Assembly: GCA_016710985.1 (NCBI GenBank)
Contig: JADJTX010000022.1
Location: 1-64,000 of the forward strand
From: Ignavibacteria bacterium
Lineage (GTDB): Bacteria > Bacteroidota > Ignavibacteria > Tepidaquicellales > Tepidaquicellaceae
DNA length: 64,000 nucleotides
Direction of reading: 5' to 3'
Position 1 is the stretch's first letter. Each line of letters opens with the position of its first letter. Below the pieces are notes generated by a model that was given only the letters and a program-made list of their open reading frames with translations, did not search any database and had not been told where the DNA came from. Shown here in pieces: positions 15,324 to 24,341 of this stretch. The translations under genes were made by a program, and so were the position numbers.

Positions 15324-17253
15324 TTGAGTTTTACTAAATACATATCTGCGGTTTTATTTGTTTTGATCAGTTCTGTTTCTTAAAACAGCTGTCTCACAAA
15401 CTGATGATACTGTAAAATTCAAAACGGAAGAGATTAAAATTTTCAGCAATAAAATAAGTACAAACATATTTGATTCACCGGTAAAGGTACAATATATTGA
15501 CAGGATCAGTATTGAAAACAAGAATGGTGAAACACTGTCTGACGTGCTCCAGCTTGGCGGCGGGCTTTACATAAAATCTTACGGCGGGAACTATTCGCTC
15601 AATACAGTCTCACTCAACGGACTTGGGGCTGAGCATACATTGGTTTTGCTGAACGGATTTAAAATGAATTCATCTCAGAATAATCTAATAGATCTTAATA
15701 CAGTAACGAAAGATAACATTGAGAGCATAGAAATCCTGAATAACGGTTCAAGCTCGATCTATGGATCCGAAGCCATGGGAGGAGTTGTAAATATTATCAC
15801 AAAGGATAATCTTGTGAATGACCTTTCTCTGAAGTTAAACGCTCAGGCAGGTTCTTATGAACAGAGGAAAATTTATTTCGGGTTAGACAAGAGATTAAAT
15901 AAATTTAACATAAATTTCAGCTTAAGCAAAGAATCCTCTTTGAATGATTACGAGTATTATTTTGGCTACGGATCGGAAAAATTATTGAAGCAAAGAGAGA
16001 ATTCAGATTATGATTTATCAAACTATTCAGTTACAGTTAACTATAATCTAAGCGCTGATTCACGATTGAATTTATACAGTAATTATTCGGATCAGGCAAG
16101 AAGCATTCCGGGAATAGAAACGGGCTCAGCGCCTTCAGCATCTGTTCAGGAAGATAAGAACTGGAACAGCGTATTATCATATGAAAATGTTTTGTCGGGA
16201 CTTCTTTCATTTAAATCTCAGGTCAACTATCAGAATAATTTAGCCGGCTATTATGATGACATTATAACGGACAGTTATTATAAAAACATTTTCCTGTCCA
16301 ATCTTACTCAGCTGAATTATGTGAAAAATAATTTTGAACTGGCCGGCGGGTATGAGATAGATTATTCAACTTTGAAGAGCAATGAAGTCGAAGATAACGC
16401 AGAGAGAGTACAGCCCGGTATTTTTTTAGTTTCAAAAATAAATATTAATGATATAATTAAAATATATCCTTCTGTAAGATACGATTATATTTCGGACATA
16501 AAGGAGAATGCAGTTTCGGGAATGATGGGTTTAAATATTAAGCCGGTAAAGAATTCATCACTTAACTTTAAGTTAAATGCCGGGAATAATTTTGCAGCGC
16601 CGACTTTTAATGAACTTTACTGGAAAGACCTGGGAAATAAGGATCTCAAACCTGAAAGTTCGCTTAATCTTGATGCAGGTTTGATTTACGGTTTCAGTTA
16701 TTTTTCTGAAAATACTGTTGAAATTACATATTCATACATAGACTCTAAGAATAAAATCATCTGGTCACCTGACCCCAATGGGTTATGGACACCGGAGAAT
16801 ATTGGCAGATCAGTTTCCAACGTTTTACTATTCGAGTTGAATATCGGCAAGGAATTCTCAAGGGATTTTAACACAAATATAAATATAAATTATTCTTATA
16901 CTCAATCAACAAATAAAAGCAATACTCCCGGAAGTGAATCATCATTTGGCAGGCAGATCTTTTACATCCCGATGGAACTGGCGAAATGTAATGTTTCCCT
17001 GAACTATAAAAATACAGGCATTAACTTATTTTATACATTCACAGGTAAGAGATTTACTAATTTTGAAAATACAGAATTCCTGAGAGCTGTCGATCTGATC
17101 GAGGGAAACATTTATCAGAATTTTAATTTTGGAAAAATAAATACCCGGCTGAAGTTTGAAGTAAACAATTTACTTAATGCTGATTATCAGATCATTTCAG
17201 GATATCCAATGCCGCTGCGGAATTATAAGCTGAGCCTGGGCTTTGAGTATTGA
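15324..17253 (+). pseudogene. btuB: BtuB-like TonB-dependent cobalamin receptor, frameshift after the signal peptide
   Basis: An outer-membrane TonB-dependent receptor, likely for cobalamin because it is directly controlled by the B12 riboswitch. A TTG start at 15324 gives a signal peptide (FTKYISAVLFVLISSVS), then the frame stops at TAA near 15380; the +1 frame continues TAVSQTDDTVKFKTEE without a start of its own. One base gained or lost at about 15378-15384 explains it. The receptor part is otherwise whole: plug domain (DVLQLGGGLYIKSYGG, IEILNNGSSSIYGSEAMGGVVNIIT), then a 22-strand-type barrel with an aromatic C-terminal end (NYKLSLGFEY). The total would be about 643 residues. A heptamer repeat follows the stop. 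It is probably functional if the shift is a sequencing error. Confidence 0.8.
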
Positions 17254-17430
17254 GCAATGAGCAATGAATAATGAATAATGAATAATGAATAATGAATAAT
17301 GAATAATGAATAATGAATAATGAATAATGAATAATGAATAATGAATAATGAATAATGAATAATGAATAATGAATAATGAATAATGAATAATGAGTAATGA
17401 GTAATGAGTATTGAGTAATGAGTAATAAAT
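17254..17430. repeat. heptanucleotide tandem repeat (GAATAAT), about 24 copies
   Basis: The longest heptamer run of the window: units GAATAAT, with GAGCAAT at the start and GAGTAAT near the end, placed right after the btuB stop codon. The middle is homogeneous, while the two edges have diverged units, as expected of tandem repeats that grow in the centre. Confidence 0.9.
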
Positions 17431-17463
17431 TTTAATATCGAAATAAATACTAAATATTAGTTT

Positions 17464-18120
17464 ATGACTAAAACAGAAGATGCAAAGAAGGCGGGTGGTA
17501 AGAAGTATAAAGAAAAAATTATGAATACAATAGAGGGCTATAAAAACTTATCTGAAGAAGACAAGCATTGTTTTCATATTTATTACGGCTACGGCAAAGG
17601 GAAGACCACCTGCGTAATGGGTCTGATAATGCGGGCACTTGGTGCAGGTCTGAAAGTCAGACTTGTTCAGTTTGACAAAGGGTATGAAGGAATGAACGAG
17701 CATTATGCTGAACTGAATACTTTGAGAAAATTAAAGGAGATCGGATATGACGTGGAATTTTTTTCTACAGGTTGCGAAAGAATGAATGCCGACGGCACTT
17801 TCCGTTTTAAGAACACAGATGAGGATTTCAAAGAAGCTAAAAGAGCTTTGGGGATCGCCCGGGAATTAATTGAAAAGGGGAATCAGGATCTTTTGATACT
17901 TGATGAATCAATCGCTGCGGTAGTTTATCATTTAATTGAAAAAAAAGATATTGAAGATCTGATCAGCTTATGGAAAAAAAATAAAAAGTTTGAACTGGTC
18001 ATGACAGGTCACAAACTATGGGAAGGTCTCGAGGATAAAGCAGATCTTGTAACGGAAATGCGGAAAGTAAAGCATTACTTTGACAAAGGAATTCCAATCA
18101 GAGTCGGAATAGATTTTTGA
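17464..18120 (+). CDS. cobO: cob(I)yrinic acid a,c-diamide adenosyltransferase
   Basis: A 218-residue enzyme of the CobA/CobO/BtuR family, which moves the 5'-deoxyadenosyl group of ATP to the cobalt of corrinoids to make adenosylcobalamin. The P-loop is GYGKGKTT (42-49) and the Walker B-like strand is LLILDESIAAVVY. The middle (LKVRLVQFDKGYEGMNEHYAEL) and end (VTEMRKVKHYFDKGIPIRVGIDF) fit the family over its whole length. An N-terminal extension of about 20 residues is basic; an internal ATG at 17521 could be the true start, since it follows AAGAAAAAATT without a clear ribosome site. Downstream of btuB and upstream of the Fe-S protein, it supplies the coenzyme form of the imported vitamin. 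Confidence 0.95.
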   Translation: MTKTEDAKKAGGKKYKEKIMNTIEGYKNLSEEDKHCFHIYYGYGKGKTTCVMGLIMRALGAGLKVRLVQFDKGYEGMNEHYAELNTLRKLKEIGYDVEFFSTGCERMNADGTFRFKNTDEDFKEAKRALGIARELIEKGNQDLLILDESIAAVVYHLIEKKDIEDLISLWKKNKKFELVMTGHKLWEGLEDKADLVTEMRKVKHYFDKGIPIRVGIDF

Positions 18121-18310
18121 TATTGATCTTGTATCTTGTTTTAATGGAGTATTCACTACTTCTGAAATGTGTAAAGAGCTTTGCCACGAATTTCACGAAT
18201 TAACACGAATTAATTTATTGGTCCGGTTATGGAAATTTTAAGAAATTAACTATGCAGAGTTTAGATTAAAAAATATTACAAAACAAATAAAAAAATATAC
18301 ATCTGAAAAT

Positions 18311-18520
18311 ATGGAGTGCAAGTATCTGGTCACAAAATGCATTTGCTATGATACTACATTTGAAGAGATGAAAAGGATCATGAAAGAAAGAAAAATTAAA
18401 ACACTTGATGAGCTTAAAGATGTAAAAATCGTTGCTGATAACTGCAGGCTGTGTGTGCCTTACATAAACAAGATGATAGAAACGGGAGAAACAAAGTTTC
18501 ATGTTTTGCTTGAGTCATAA
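18311..18520 (+). CDS. BFD-like [2Fe-2S] small protein
   Basis: A 69-residue protein with C10-x-C12 near the N-terminus and C45-x2-C48 (NCRLC), the cysteine spacing of bacterioferritin-associated ferredoxin-like [2Fe-2S] domains. The middle (TFEEMKRIMKERKIKTLDELKD) forms the expected helices. Members of this small family often sit next to cobalamin or iron genes in related bacteria; here it lies between cobO and the propeller lipoprotein with only 34 bases to the latter. A redox role in reducing cobalt before adenosylation is possible but is an inference. Confidence 0.75.
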   Translation: MECKYLVTKCICYDTTFEEMKRIMKERKIKTLDELKDVKIVADNCRLCVPYINKMIETGETKFHVLLES

Positions 18521-18554
18521 AATTTAAAAATAAATAACCGGAAAGGAAATTAAT

Positions 18555-19616
18555 TTGAAAAGAAATATTATCCGCATCATCTTTATTATTAGTATTGTTT
18601 ACATAACAGGATGCAGTCGTGATGATGTAACAATAAACACGCCTGTGGCAGGTGTTACTTCCGAAGGCGCTTATATTTTGTCTGAAGGAGGATTTAGCGC
18701 GGGGTCAAGCAAACTTTCATTTTTTAACTCAATAACAGGAAATTTTAGCTTAAGCATTTTCAATCCGGGTTCACTTGGTCTTTTCACTGACGGAATGATA
18801 CTGGAAAGTAATAATCTTTATATAACAGAGCAGGGAAATTTCGGTGTATCAGGAAAGATATATAAGACAGATACAAACGGAACTGTTATAGTTTCAAATA
18901 ATGCAGGGATAAACCCATACTCTCTGACTGCTGCGAACGGTAAACTTTATGTTACCAACGGACCGGCAAACAATGTTTCGGTTATTGATCAGAATTCTCT
19001 GACAACCAATTCAACAATCAGTGTGGGAGTTAATCCGCAGGAGATACAGGCAATAGGCAGCAAAGTTTTCGTCTGCAACACAAGTGAATTTATGGGAGCG
19101 ACAGATTCAACTGTTTCGGTCATTGATGCGAATTCAGATATTGTGACGGCGGTAATCAAAGTAAGGCAGACCCCATCATCCCTTGCAGTGTCAAATGACA
19201 TGAAGCTGCTTGTTGGATGTCCCGGTGTACCTGCTTCAGGGATCATTTATAAAATAGATCCTTCCAGTTACGCCATTCTGGATTCATTTGTCATTGATAA
19301 CGGATTTGCTTCGGGGTTTGGAAAAGACATAGCCGTAGACAGATCAAGCGACAATATCTATTTTATATCAAACTTAAATAACATTGTCAGATTGAACCTG
19401 ATAACAAAAGAAGCATCGGTATTCATTTACAATACAAACACAGCCACTGATTATTTTTACGGATATAATTATGACAGTAAAAATGTCAGGCATTACATCA
19501 CAGACGCCAATGATTTTGTTTCAAACGGCAGTTTGCTTGTATATGACGGAAATGCAACGCTGCTTAATACATTTACGACCGGAATTGCTCCCCGCAGAAT
19601 AGTTATAAAAAATTAA
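18555..19616 (+). CDS. YncE-type beta-propeller lipoprotein, BtuG-like
   Basis: A 353-residue lipoprotein starting at TTG 18555 after a good ribosome site (GGAAAGGAAAT). The lipobox is IVYITGC (20 residues in), so it is lipidated. The rest has seven or so blade repeats of the YVTN/YncE type: GKLYVTNGPANNVSVID, GSKVFVCNTSE, STVSVIDANSDIVTAVIKV, SSLAVSNDMKLLVG. In Bacteroides, BtuG is a surface beta-propeller lipoprotein that binds cobalamin and passes it to BtuB; this gene follows btuB and cobO, so the same job is likely. What I see is the lipobox, the blades and the location; the ligand is inferred. The CACAGAG element follows its stop. Confidence 0.8.
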   Translation: MKRNIIRIIFIISIVYITGCSRDDVTINTPVAGVTSEGAYILSEGGFSAGSSKLSFFNSITGNFSLSIFNPGSLGLFTDGMILESNNLYITEQGNFGVSGKIYKTDTNGTVIVSNNAGINPYSLTAANGKLYVTNGPANNVSVIDQNSLTTNSTISVGVNPQEIQAIGSKVFVCNTSEFMGATDSTVSVIDANSDIVTAVIKVRQTPSSLAVSNDMKLLVGCPGVPASGIIYKIDPSSYAILDSFVIDNGFASGFGKDIAVDRSSDNIYFISNLNNIVRLNLITKEASVFIYNTNTATDYFYGYNYDSKNVRHYITDANDFVSNGSLLVYDGNATLLNTFTTGIAPRRIVIKN

Positions 19617-19678
19617 TTATTAAACAATAATAATTCTTCGATGCCATTACAACCCTCTCCCCGCACCTGCAGCGAGTC

Positions 19679-19870
19679 TGTCTCAAAACTTTTACCACAG
19701 AGGCACAGAGTACACAGAGGGGCACAGAGATTTATTTTTTTGTCACTGGTTAATTATGGAGTACCTAAAAAATTCAAAATTCTTTATTCATAAAAGAATT
19801 TAAAATTAAATTAGTTTTAATATTTCTCTGTGAAACTCTGTGTACTCTGTGTCTCTGTGGTAATTTTTAG
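19679..19870. repeat. CACAGAG palindromic element, copy 3
   Basis: The left end TGTCTCAAAACT (19679-19690) is the same as in copy 2, followed by CACAGAG units, an AT-rich centre different from the other copies, and CTCTGTG units on the right arm. The right terminal GAGACA is lost. It separates the B12 locus from the JAMM gene. Confidence 0.8.
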
Positions 19871-19951
19871 ATAAACGTTTTGTACGGATATGAAAATTAA
19901 TCTTTTGAATTTTGTTTAATCTGTTTTCTACATTGATTATATTTAAGTCAA

Positions 19952-21097
19952 ATGAAAATAGAAGTAAGTGAAAATTCAAATGAAAGTGATTTAAAGCAAA
20001 AAGACTTTCCTTTGGATTGTGAATATTACGGTGAAAATGAAAATGTAAATGAAAATGATCTGAAAATTTTCATTTACAGTGAAACACTTGATAAAGTAGA
20101 TGAATATCTTTCAAGCGATCAGAACAATGAACTGGGCGGGGTATTGCTTGGTGATATTTGTGTCAACAGAGACAAAAAGAAGTTTATTTATATAGATAGT
20201 TTAATAAACGCAAAACATACCAACTCTTCATTATCAAGACTTACATTTACACACGAAACCTGGGATTATATAAATGAAGTCCGCGAAAAGGAATTCCCTG
20301 ATAAAAAAATACTTGGCTGGTTTCATTCACATCCCGGGCATACAGTTTTTTTATCAAGCTTCGACATATTCATACATGAAAATTTTTTCAATATGGATTA
20401 CATGGTCGCATATGTCTTTGACCCTACAATTAAGGAAAGAGGATTTTTTATCTGGAGAGATGGGAAGATAGTAAGGGCTGAAGGGTATTATGTTTCAGGA
20501 ACAAGCGGGAAGGATGAATTTAATGTGAGGATTTCCCTTAATCAGGATGAAGATCTTTTAAAAATTATTGATTCAGGAAATACAGATAAGAAAAAGAATA
20601 CAGGTAATTTTAAAAATTTAACGACAATTTCATTCCTTGTTTTGACTCTTTGCATATTGCTGCTTATGATATATAACATTTACGACATAAACCAAAAATC
20701 AATTCTTGAAGAGGAATATCTTAAAGATCTCAATGAAATAAAGGCGGAAAACATAAAACTTACAGAGCGTCTTAATAATTTGATGATGGAAATTGAATTA
20801 AAAAGAAGCGATACCACTAAGAATTCCGAAATGACGAATGATCTTAGTTTGACCTCAAACGTTAATGCCGGAGATAATAATAAAGGTAACACTGAAAAAA
20901 TATCAGAAGACAGCAGGAAAAATAATTCATCAAACAGAAAGTATGTAGTAAAAGCAGGTGATACGCTGGAAAAGATAGCGTTGAAATTTTATAATACTGA
21001 GTCCGCAACGAACCTTATCATGAAACAGAATAATATCAAAAATCAAAATGATATCAGATTGGGACAGGAGCTTGAGCTGCCTGAATTGAATCAGTAG
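19952..21097 (+). CDS. membrane-anchored JAMM (JAB/MPN) peptidase with LysM domain
   Basis: A 381-residue protein of three parts. Residues 38-185 are a JAB/MPN domain with the whole JAMM zinc site: E60 (NNELGGVLLG), H125-S-H127-P, S135 and D138 (HSHPGHTVFLSSFD). These enzymes cleave isopeptide or peptide bonds, typically removing ubiquitin-like modifiers. Residues 224-244 form one membrane helix (SFLVLTLCILLLMIYNIY), followed by a coiled coil (252-280) and a low-complexity linker. The C-terminus (335-380, YVVKAGDTLEKIALKFYNT) is a LysM peptidoglycan-binding domain. There is no signal peptide, so the peptidase should lie in the cytoplasm and the LysM in the periplasm. The E2-like gene is next on the same strand. 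I do not know a described protein with this exact arrangement. Confidence 0.9.
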   Translation: MKIEVSENSNESDLKQKDFPLDCEYYGENENVNENDLKIFIYSETLDKVDEYLSSDQNNELGGVLLGDICVNRDKKKFIYIDSLINAKHTNSSLSRLTFTHETWDYINEVREKEFPDKKILGWFHSHPGHTVFLSSFDIFIHENFFNMDYMVAYVFDPTIKERGFFIWRDGKIVRAEGYYVSGTSGKDEFNVRISLNQDEDLLKIIDSGNTDKKKNTGNFKNLTTISFLVLTLCILLLMIYNIYDINQKSILEEEYLKDLNEIKAENIKLTERLNNLMMEIELKRSDTTKNSEMTNDLSLTSNVNAGDNNKGNTEKISEDSRKNNSSNRKYVVKAGDTLEKIALKFYNTESATNLIMKQNNIKNQNDIRLGQELELPELNQ

Positions 21098-21262
21098 CTT
21101 GAGTTCATTGAGTTCATTGAGTTCATTGAGTTCATTGAGTTCATTGAGTTCATTGAGTTCATTGAGTTCATTGAGTTCGTTGAGTTCATTGAGTTCATTG
21201 AGTTCATTAAGCGTTAAGTTTGTTAAGTTTGTTAAGTTAGTTTAGTTAGTTTAGTTAGTCAG
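21098..21262. repeat. 9-bp tandem repeat (GAGTTCATT) with 9-bp relatives
   Basis: About 12 copies of GAGTTCATT (one GAGTTCGTT), then diverged units (GTTAAGTTT, TTAGTTAGT). It begins a few bases after the JAMM stop codon. The same family in the opposite orientation is at 38218-38275. It separates the JAMM gene from the E2 gene by 210 bases. Confidence 0.85.
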
Positions 21263-21307
21263 AGAAGTATTAAGTAATCAAAAATTTAAAAATCGTAAAT
21301 CGAAGCA

Positions 21308-21835
21308 ATGAGTCCAAGGCAAAGAAGGTTAATATCGGATTTCAAGAAAATGAAAGAGGAGTTTTCGAATCACCCGTACGTAAGTTTTGAATATGAAGGT
21401 GAAGATCTCCCCCCTGAAAAGTATTTTGTTAAAATAAAGAATATTAAAGGTCTTAAGCTTACGGATAATGCAAAAGAAGATAAAAAGGAACTTGAAATTA
21501 TCAGGGAGCACAAATTTGAGATCTACCTGCATTCGGACTATCCGCGTTTAAAACCTCAGTGTAATATACTTACGGAAATTTTCCATCCGAATTTCAGAAT
21601 GGCGACTCCTAATGATATTTGTATTGGTGATTACTGGGCATCCGGTGAAACACTTGTTGATATTATTTATCAGATTGGTGACATGATTTCATATCAAAGC
21701 TATAATGTTACAAGTCCTTTGAACGGCATTGCTGCAAAATGGGCAAAAGAAAACATAGCATTATTCCCAATCGACAATACAAATCTGAGACAGGGAGAAA
21801 TTGAAATTAGCCTGGTCGAAAAGACAGTTACATAA
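21308..21835 (+). CDS. E2-like ubiquitin-conjugating fold protein
   Basis: A 175-residue protein with the UBC fold of ubiquitin-conjugating (E2) enzymes. The order is as in eukaryotic E2s: an N-terminal helix (RRLISDFKKMKEEF), strands leading to HSDYPRLKP (76-83, like YPFKPP), the HPN motif (H93-P94-N95 in IFHPNF), the putative catalytic cysteine C105 in NDICIGDYW, then WASGETLVDIIYQIGDMI, like the WSP...L segment. All active-site features are present, so it is probably an active thioester carrier and not a degenerate one. It lies after the JAMM gene and 12 bases before the carbonic anhydrase frame. No E1 or ubiquitin-like protein is seen in the window, so its partner must be elsewhere or absent. 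Confidence 0.85.
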   Translation: MSPRQRRLISDFKKMKEEFSNHPYVSFEYEGEDLPPEKYFVKIKNIKGLKLTDNAKEDKKELEIIREHKFEIYLHSDYPRLKPQCNILTEIFHPNFRMATPNDICIGDYWASGETLVDIIYQIGDMISYQSYNVTSPLNGIAAKWAKENIALFPIDNTNLRQGEIEISLVEKTVT

Positions 21836-21847
21836 ATTGTGTAGATT

Positions 21848-22354
21848 ATGATTCTTTCTTATAAAGACAAATTCCCTTTAATTCAAACAGGTGTATACAT
21901 AGCCGAAACAGCGGTAGTCATTGGTGATGTCAGCATAGGCAAATACTCAAGTGTCTGGTTTAATGCTGTTATAAGAGGCGATGTAAATTTTATCCGTATA
22001 GGAGAGAGAACAAACATTCAGGATGGAAGCGTACTGCATGTAACTTATAATAAACATTCTTTAAACATTGGGAATGATGTCACTATTGGACACAATTCGA
22101 CTGTGCATGGCTGCACTATTAAAGATAATGTACTTATAGGAATGGGAGCAATCATTCTTGACAATGCATTAATCAATTGTAACTAATTAGTTGCTGCAGG
22201 TTCACTGGTAAAAGAAAATTTTATAGTTCCCGAAGGTGTATTGGTTGCGGGTGTTCCAGCGAAGGTAATGAGAAATTTAAATGAAGATGAGATAGAGAAT
22301 ATAAGGAAGAGTGCTGTTACTTACACTGTTTATGCAAAAGATTATATGAAATGA
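21848..22354 (+). pseudogene. gamma-class carbonic anhydrase family protein, in-frame TAA
   Basis: A left-handed beta-helix protein of the gamma carbonic anhydrase/YrdA family (168 residues if read through). Hexapeptide repeats are clear (VVIGDVSIGKYSSVWFNAVIRGD, GERTNIQDGSVLHV, IGHNSTVHGCTIKDNVLIGMG). Three His can bind zinc: H in LHVTYNKHSLNIG, and H in TIGHNSTVHGC. A TAA at 22184-22186 stops the frame after NALINCN, but the same frame goes on LVAAGSLVKENFIVPEGV and VPAKVMRNLNEDE to the usual family end at TGA 22352-22354. A single change of TCA (Ser) to TAA would explain it. It starts 12 bases after the E2 gene and is probably cotranscribed. CO2 hydration is the family activity, but many members are inactive or act otherwise. 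Confidence 0.85.
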
Positions 22355-22385
22355 AATAGTTTTTAAATAATATCTGCTTTAGTAT

Positions 22386-22428
22386 AAAAAAAAATGTTCC
22401 CAAACTTCCGTAAGGGAACATTTTTTAT
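22386..22428. terminator. bidirectional terminator
   Basis: AAAAATGTTCCC (22390-22401) pairs with GGGAACATTTTT (22414-22425), with A-runs and T-runs on both sides, so it can stop the E2/anhydrase transcript from the left and the T9SS cargo transcript from the right, both of which end next to it. Confidence 0.85.
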
Positions 22429-22444
22429 AAAAGGTTCAATAGAT

Positions 22445-24286
22445 TTATTTCAGGAGGATCATCTTTTTTATTTCAGTAAAGGCATCTGTTTCTATTTTAT
22501 AAAAATACATACCGCTCGGCAAACTTGATGCATCGAAAGTAAATTCATAACTCCCCGGGTTTAGATTCTGATTAAGTAAATTCATTACTTCTTTACCAAG
22601 CATATCATATATGACGAGAGAGGTAAAGGAAGAATTTGCTATATCAAATTTTATTGTAGTTACCGGATTAAACGGATTCGGGAAGTTTTGATACAAGGCG
22701 AATTTATCCGGGACAAGAGAATTATAATTAGAAATACCAACATCAATTGTATCATAATAAGCTCTTTGAACAATGAATCCGTTCATTGTAATTGAAGCAT
22801 TTGGATTAGGACCGGTATAAGATCCTGAACCTATTCCCTCCCATCTGTTGAAATAATAGGTCTTGCCGTTATGCTGAACCTGCTGAGCAGAAACTGTTAC
22901 ATTATTCACAGAAGCTGAGTCAAAGAAATTTCCGGCTCCTGAAATAGTTACAGGAAGTCCTGAAGGAGAAAGAAGACCGAGCAGTTTATACTGAAGTTTA
23001 TAGTTTGCTGTATAGTTACTTATATCCGTTCCTACGGAGATTGTCTGAATTTGCGGACCTCCGTTACTCCAGCTTGTGAAGATATATCTGTAATTACCAT
23101 TAGTCTGGGGTGAAACAGCTTCAAGTGTATGAGATGAGTTAATATCCCAGGAGAATGTTCTGCTTGCATTATAAGAATTGCCGTCAACCTTATAATCGAG
23201 AAATTCCCTGCTGTTTCCAACTGTTATGTAATTTTTTCCGACCAGATAATTAACATATGTTTTGTGTGACACTCCGTTAGAATTAGTCCCTGTGAAGACG
23301 ATCTTATATTCGCCTACAGGCACGGCTGCTGTTGAAGAAACAACAGCACTCAGTGTATTAGGAAAGCTGCTGATTACATTGCCTCCCGGAAATGATGCTG
23401 TAATTCCTGCGTTAGCCGGGATGACTTCATAAGAAAACGTAACAGGGGAGTTATATCCGCTTGCTACTGAAGGAATATTAACATTAAAGTTGCCGCTTCC
23501 GCTTTGACCCTGACCTACAACTTTGAAACCCGGATTGGAGACAAGGTTAAAATTTGAAGTTGGGTAGGCACAATTTAAGATCTCTTTATTTGCAGCCTGA
23601 AGAAAAACCATATTCTTTATTAATGATGCATTCCATGCAGGGTCCATATCGTAAGTATATTCAAGACTTACCATATTCCCGGGTAATATTGAAACTGCGG
23701 TACCTCCTGCTGAAGGAAGGAATCTTCTCATAACGTAAGTATAATTTGTCTCACCGTTGGCACCATTATAATAAACAACCTTTTCTATTACTGCAAACTG
23801 AATTGTAACGACCGGGTTTTCCAACAATCCTTCACAGTGTATATCAGCTTTGACGGTAACAGTATTGCCGTTAATATTTTCATTTACGACTATGGTTACC
23901 GGGCTCAATATATTTGTCCTGCTGTTATAAGCCGCCTGAAGTTCAGGTGTTGTAATTCCAACGTTGATAACGCCGTCAAAAAACCAGTCCGGTATTGAAG
24001 ATACGCTGTATAAAGTTCTTCTGGCGTTGTTATCATTTGGATTTATCCAGTACATCGGATCGTTCCCCGGTGAAGGCCAATTCATATGGTAGCTTATGTT
24101 TGTAATCTTTTCAGGATCGGAAGCATTTAAAAAAGCTTCCATGATCGGATTTGCCGTGGCGCACGGAGGACATGTTGAACTTGTAAATCTTTCGGTAAGA
24201 ATTTTTCTGTCTCCTGCACCTGCATTGTTATGGAATAATATAAAAACAGAAAACAGAATAAATACGGAAAGTAATATTTTTTTCAT
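22445..24286 (-). CDS. secreted Omp28-like thioredoxin-fold protein with T9SS sorting domain
   Basis: A 613-residue exported protein. A signal peptide (1-24, ending HNNAGA) leads into an Omp28-related domain with a CPPC-like thioredoxin motif (FTSSTCPPCATANP), giving a possible redox-active pair of cysteines. The middle has beta-sandwich repeats (two or more Ig-like domains, for example IPSVASGYNSPVTFSYEV). The C-terminal 85 residues (FALYQNFPNPFNPVTTI to AFTEIKKMILLK) are a type IX secretion sorting domain. So the protein is placed on the outer surface or released. Omp28-like proteins are found in Bacteroidota, but their function is unknown. The gene reads cleanly through. It is followed by the bidirectional hairpin at 22386. 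Confidence 0.88.
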   Translation of the reverse strand: MKKILLSVFILFSVFILFHNNAGAGDRKILTERFTSSTCPPCATANPIMEAFLNASDPEKITNISYHMNWPSPGNDPMYWINPNDNNARRTLYSVSSIPDWFFDGVINVGITTPELQAAYNSRTNILSPVTIVVNENINGNTVTVKADIHCEGLLENPVVTIQFAVIEKVVYYNGANGETNYTYVMRRFLPSAGGTAVSILPGNMVSLEYTYDMDPAWNASLIKNMVFLQAANKEILNCAYPTSNFNLVSNPGFKVVGQGQSGSGNFNVNIPSVASGYNSPVTFSYEVIPANAGITASFPGGNVISSFPNTLSAVVSSTAAVPVGEYKIVFTGTNSNGVSHKTYVNYLVGKNYITVGNSREFLDYKVDGNSYNASRTFSWDINSSHTLEAVSPQTNGNYRYIFTSWSNGGPQIQTISVGTDISNYTANYKLQYKLLGLLSPSGLPVTISGAGNFFDSASVNNVTVSAQQVQHNGKTYYFNRWEGIGSGSYTGPNPNASITMNGFIVQRAYYDTIDVGISNYNSLVPDKFALYQNFPNPFNPVTTIKFDIANSSFTSLVIYDMLGKEVMNLLNQNLNPGSYEFTFDASSLPSGMYFYKIETDAFTEIKKMILLK

Positions 24287-24341
24287 ATTTATTAATTTAT
24301 AGTTTGAAAAAAATTTGGGGTTGTGATAAATTAAGGTTTTA

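Noticed and set aside
17254..17430. CRISPR-like array
   Set aside because: The units are 7 bp without spacers, and no cas gene is present.
19952..21835. CBASS, Bil or PRTRC system
   Set aside because: No cyclase or effector, no E1, no ubiquitin-like protein and no ParB-like gene lie nearby, so these known systems do not fit as a whole.
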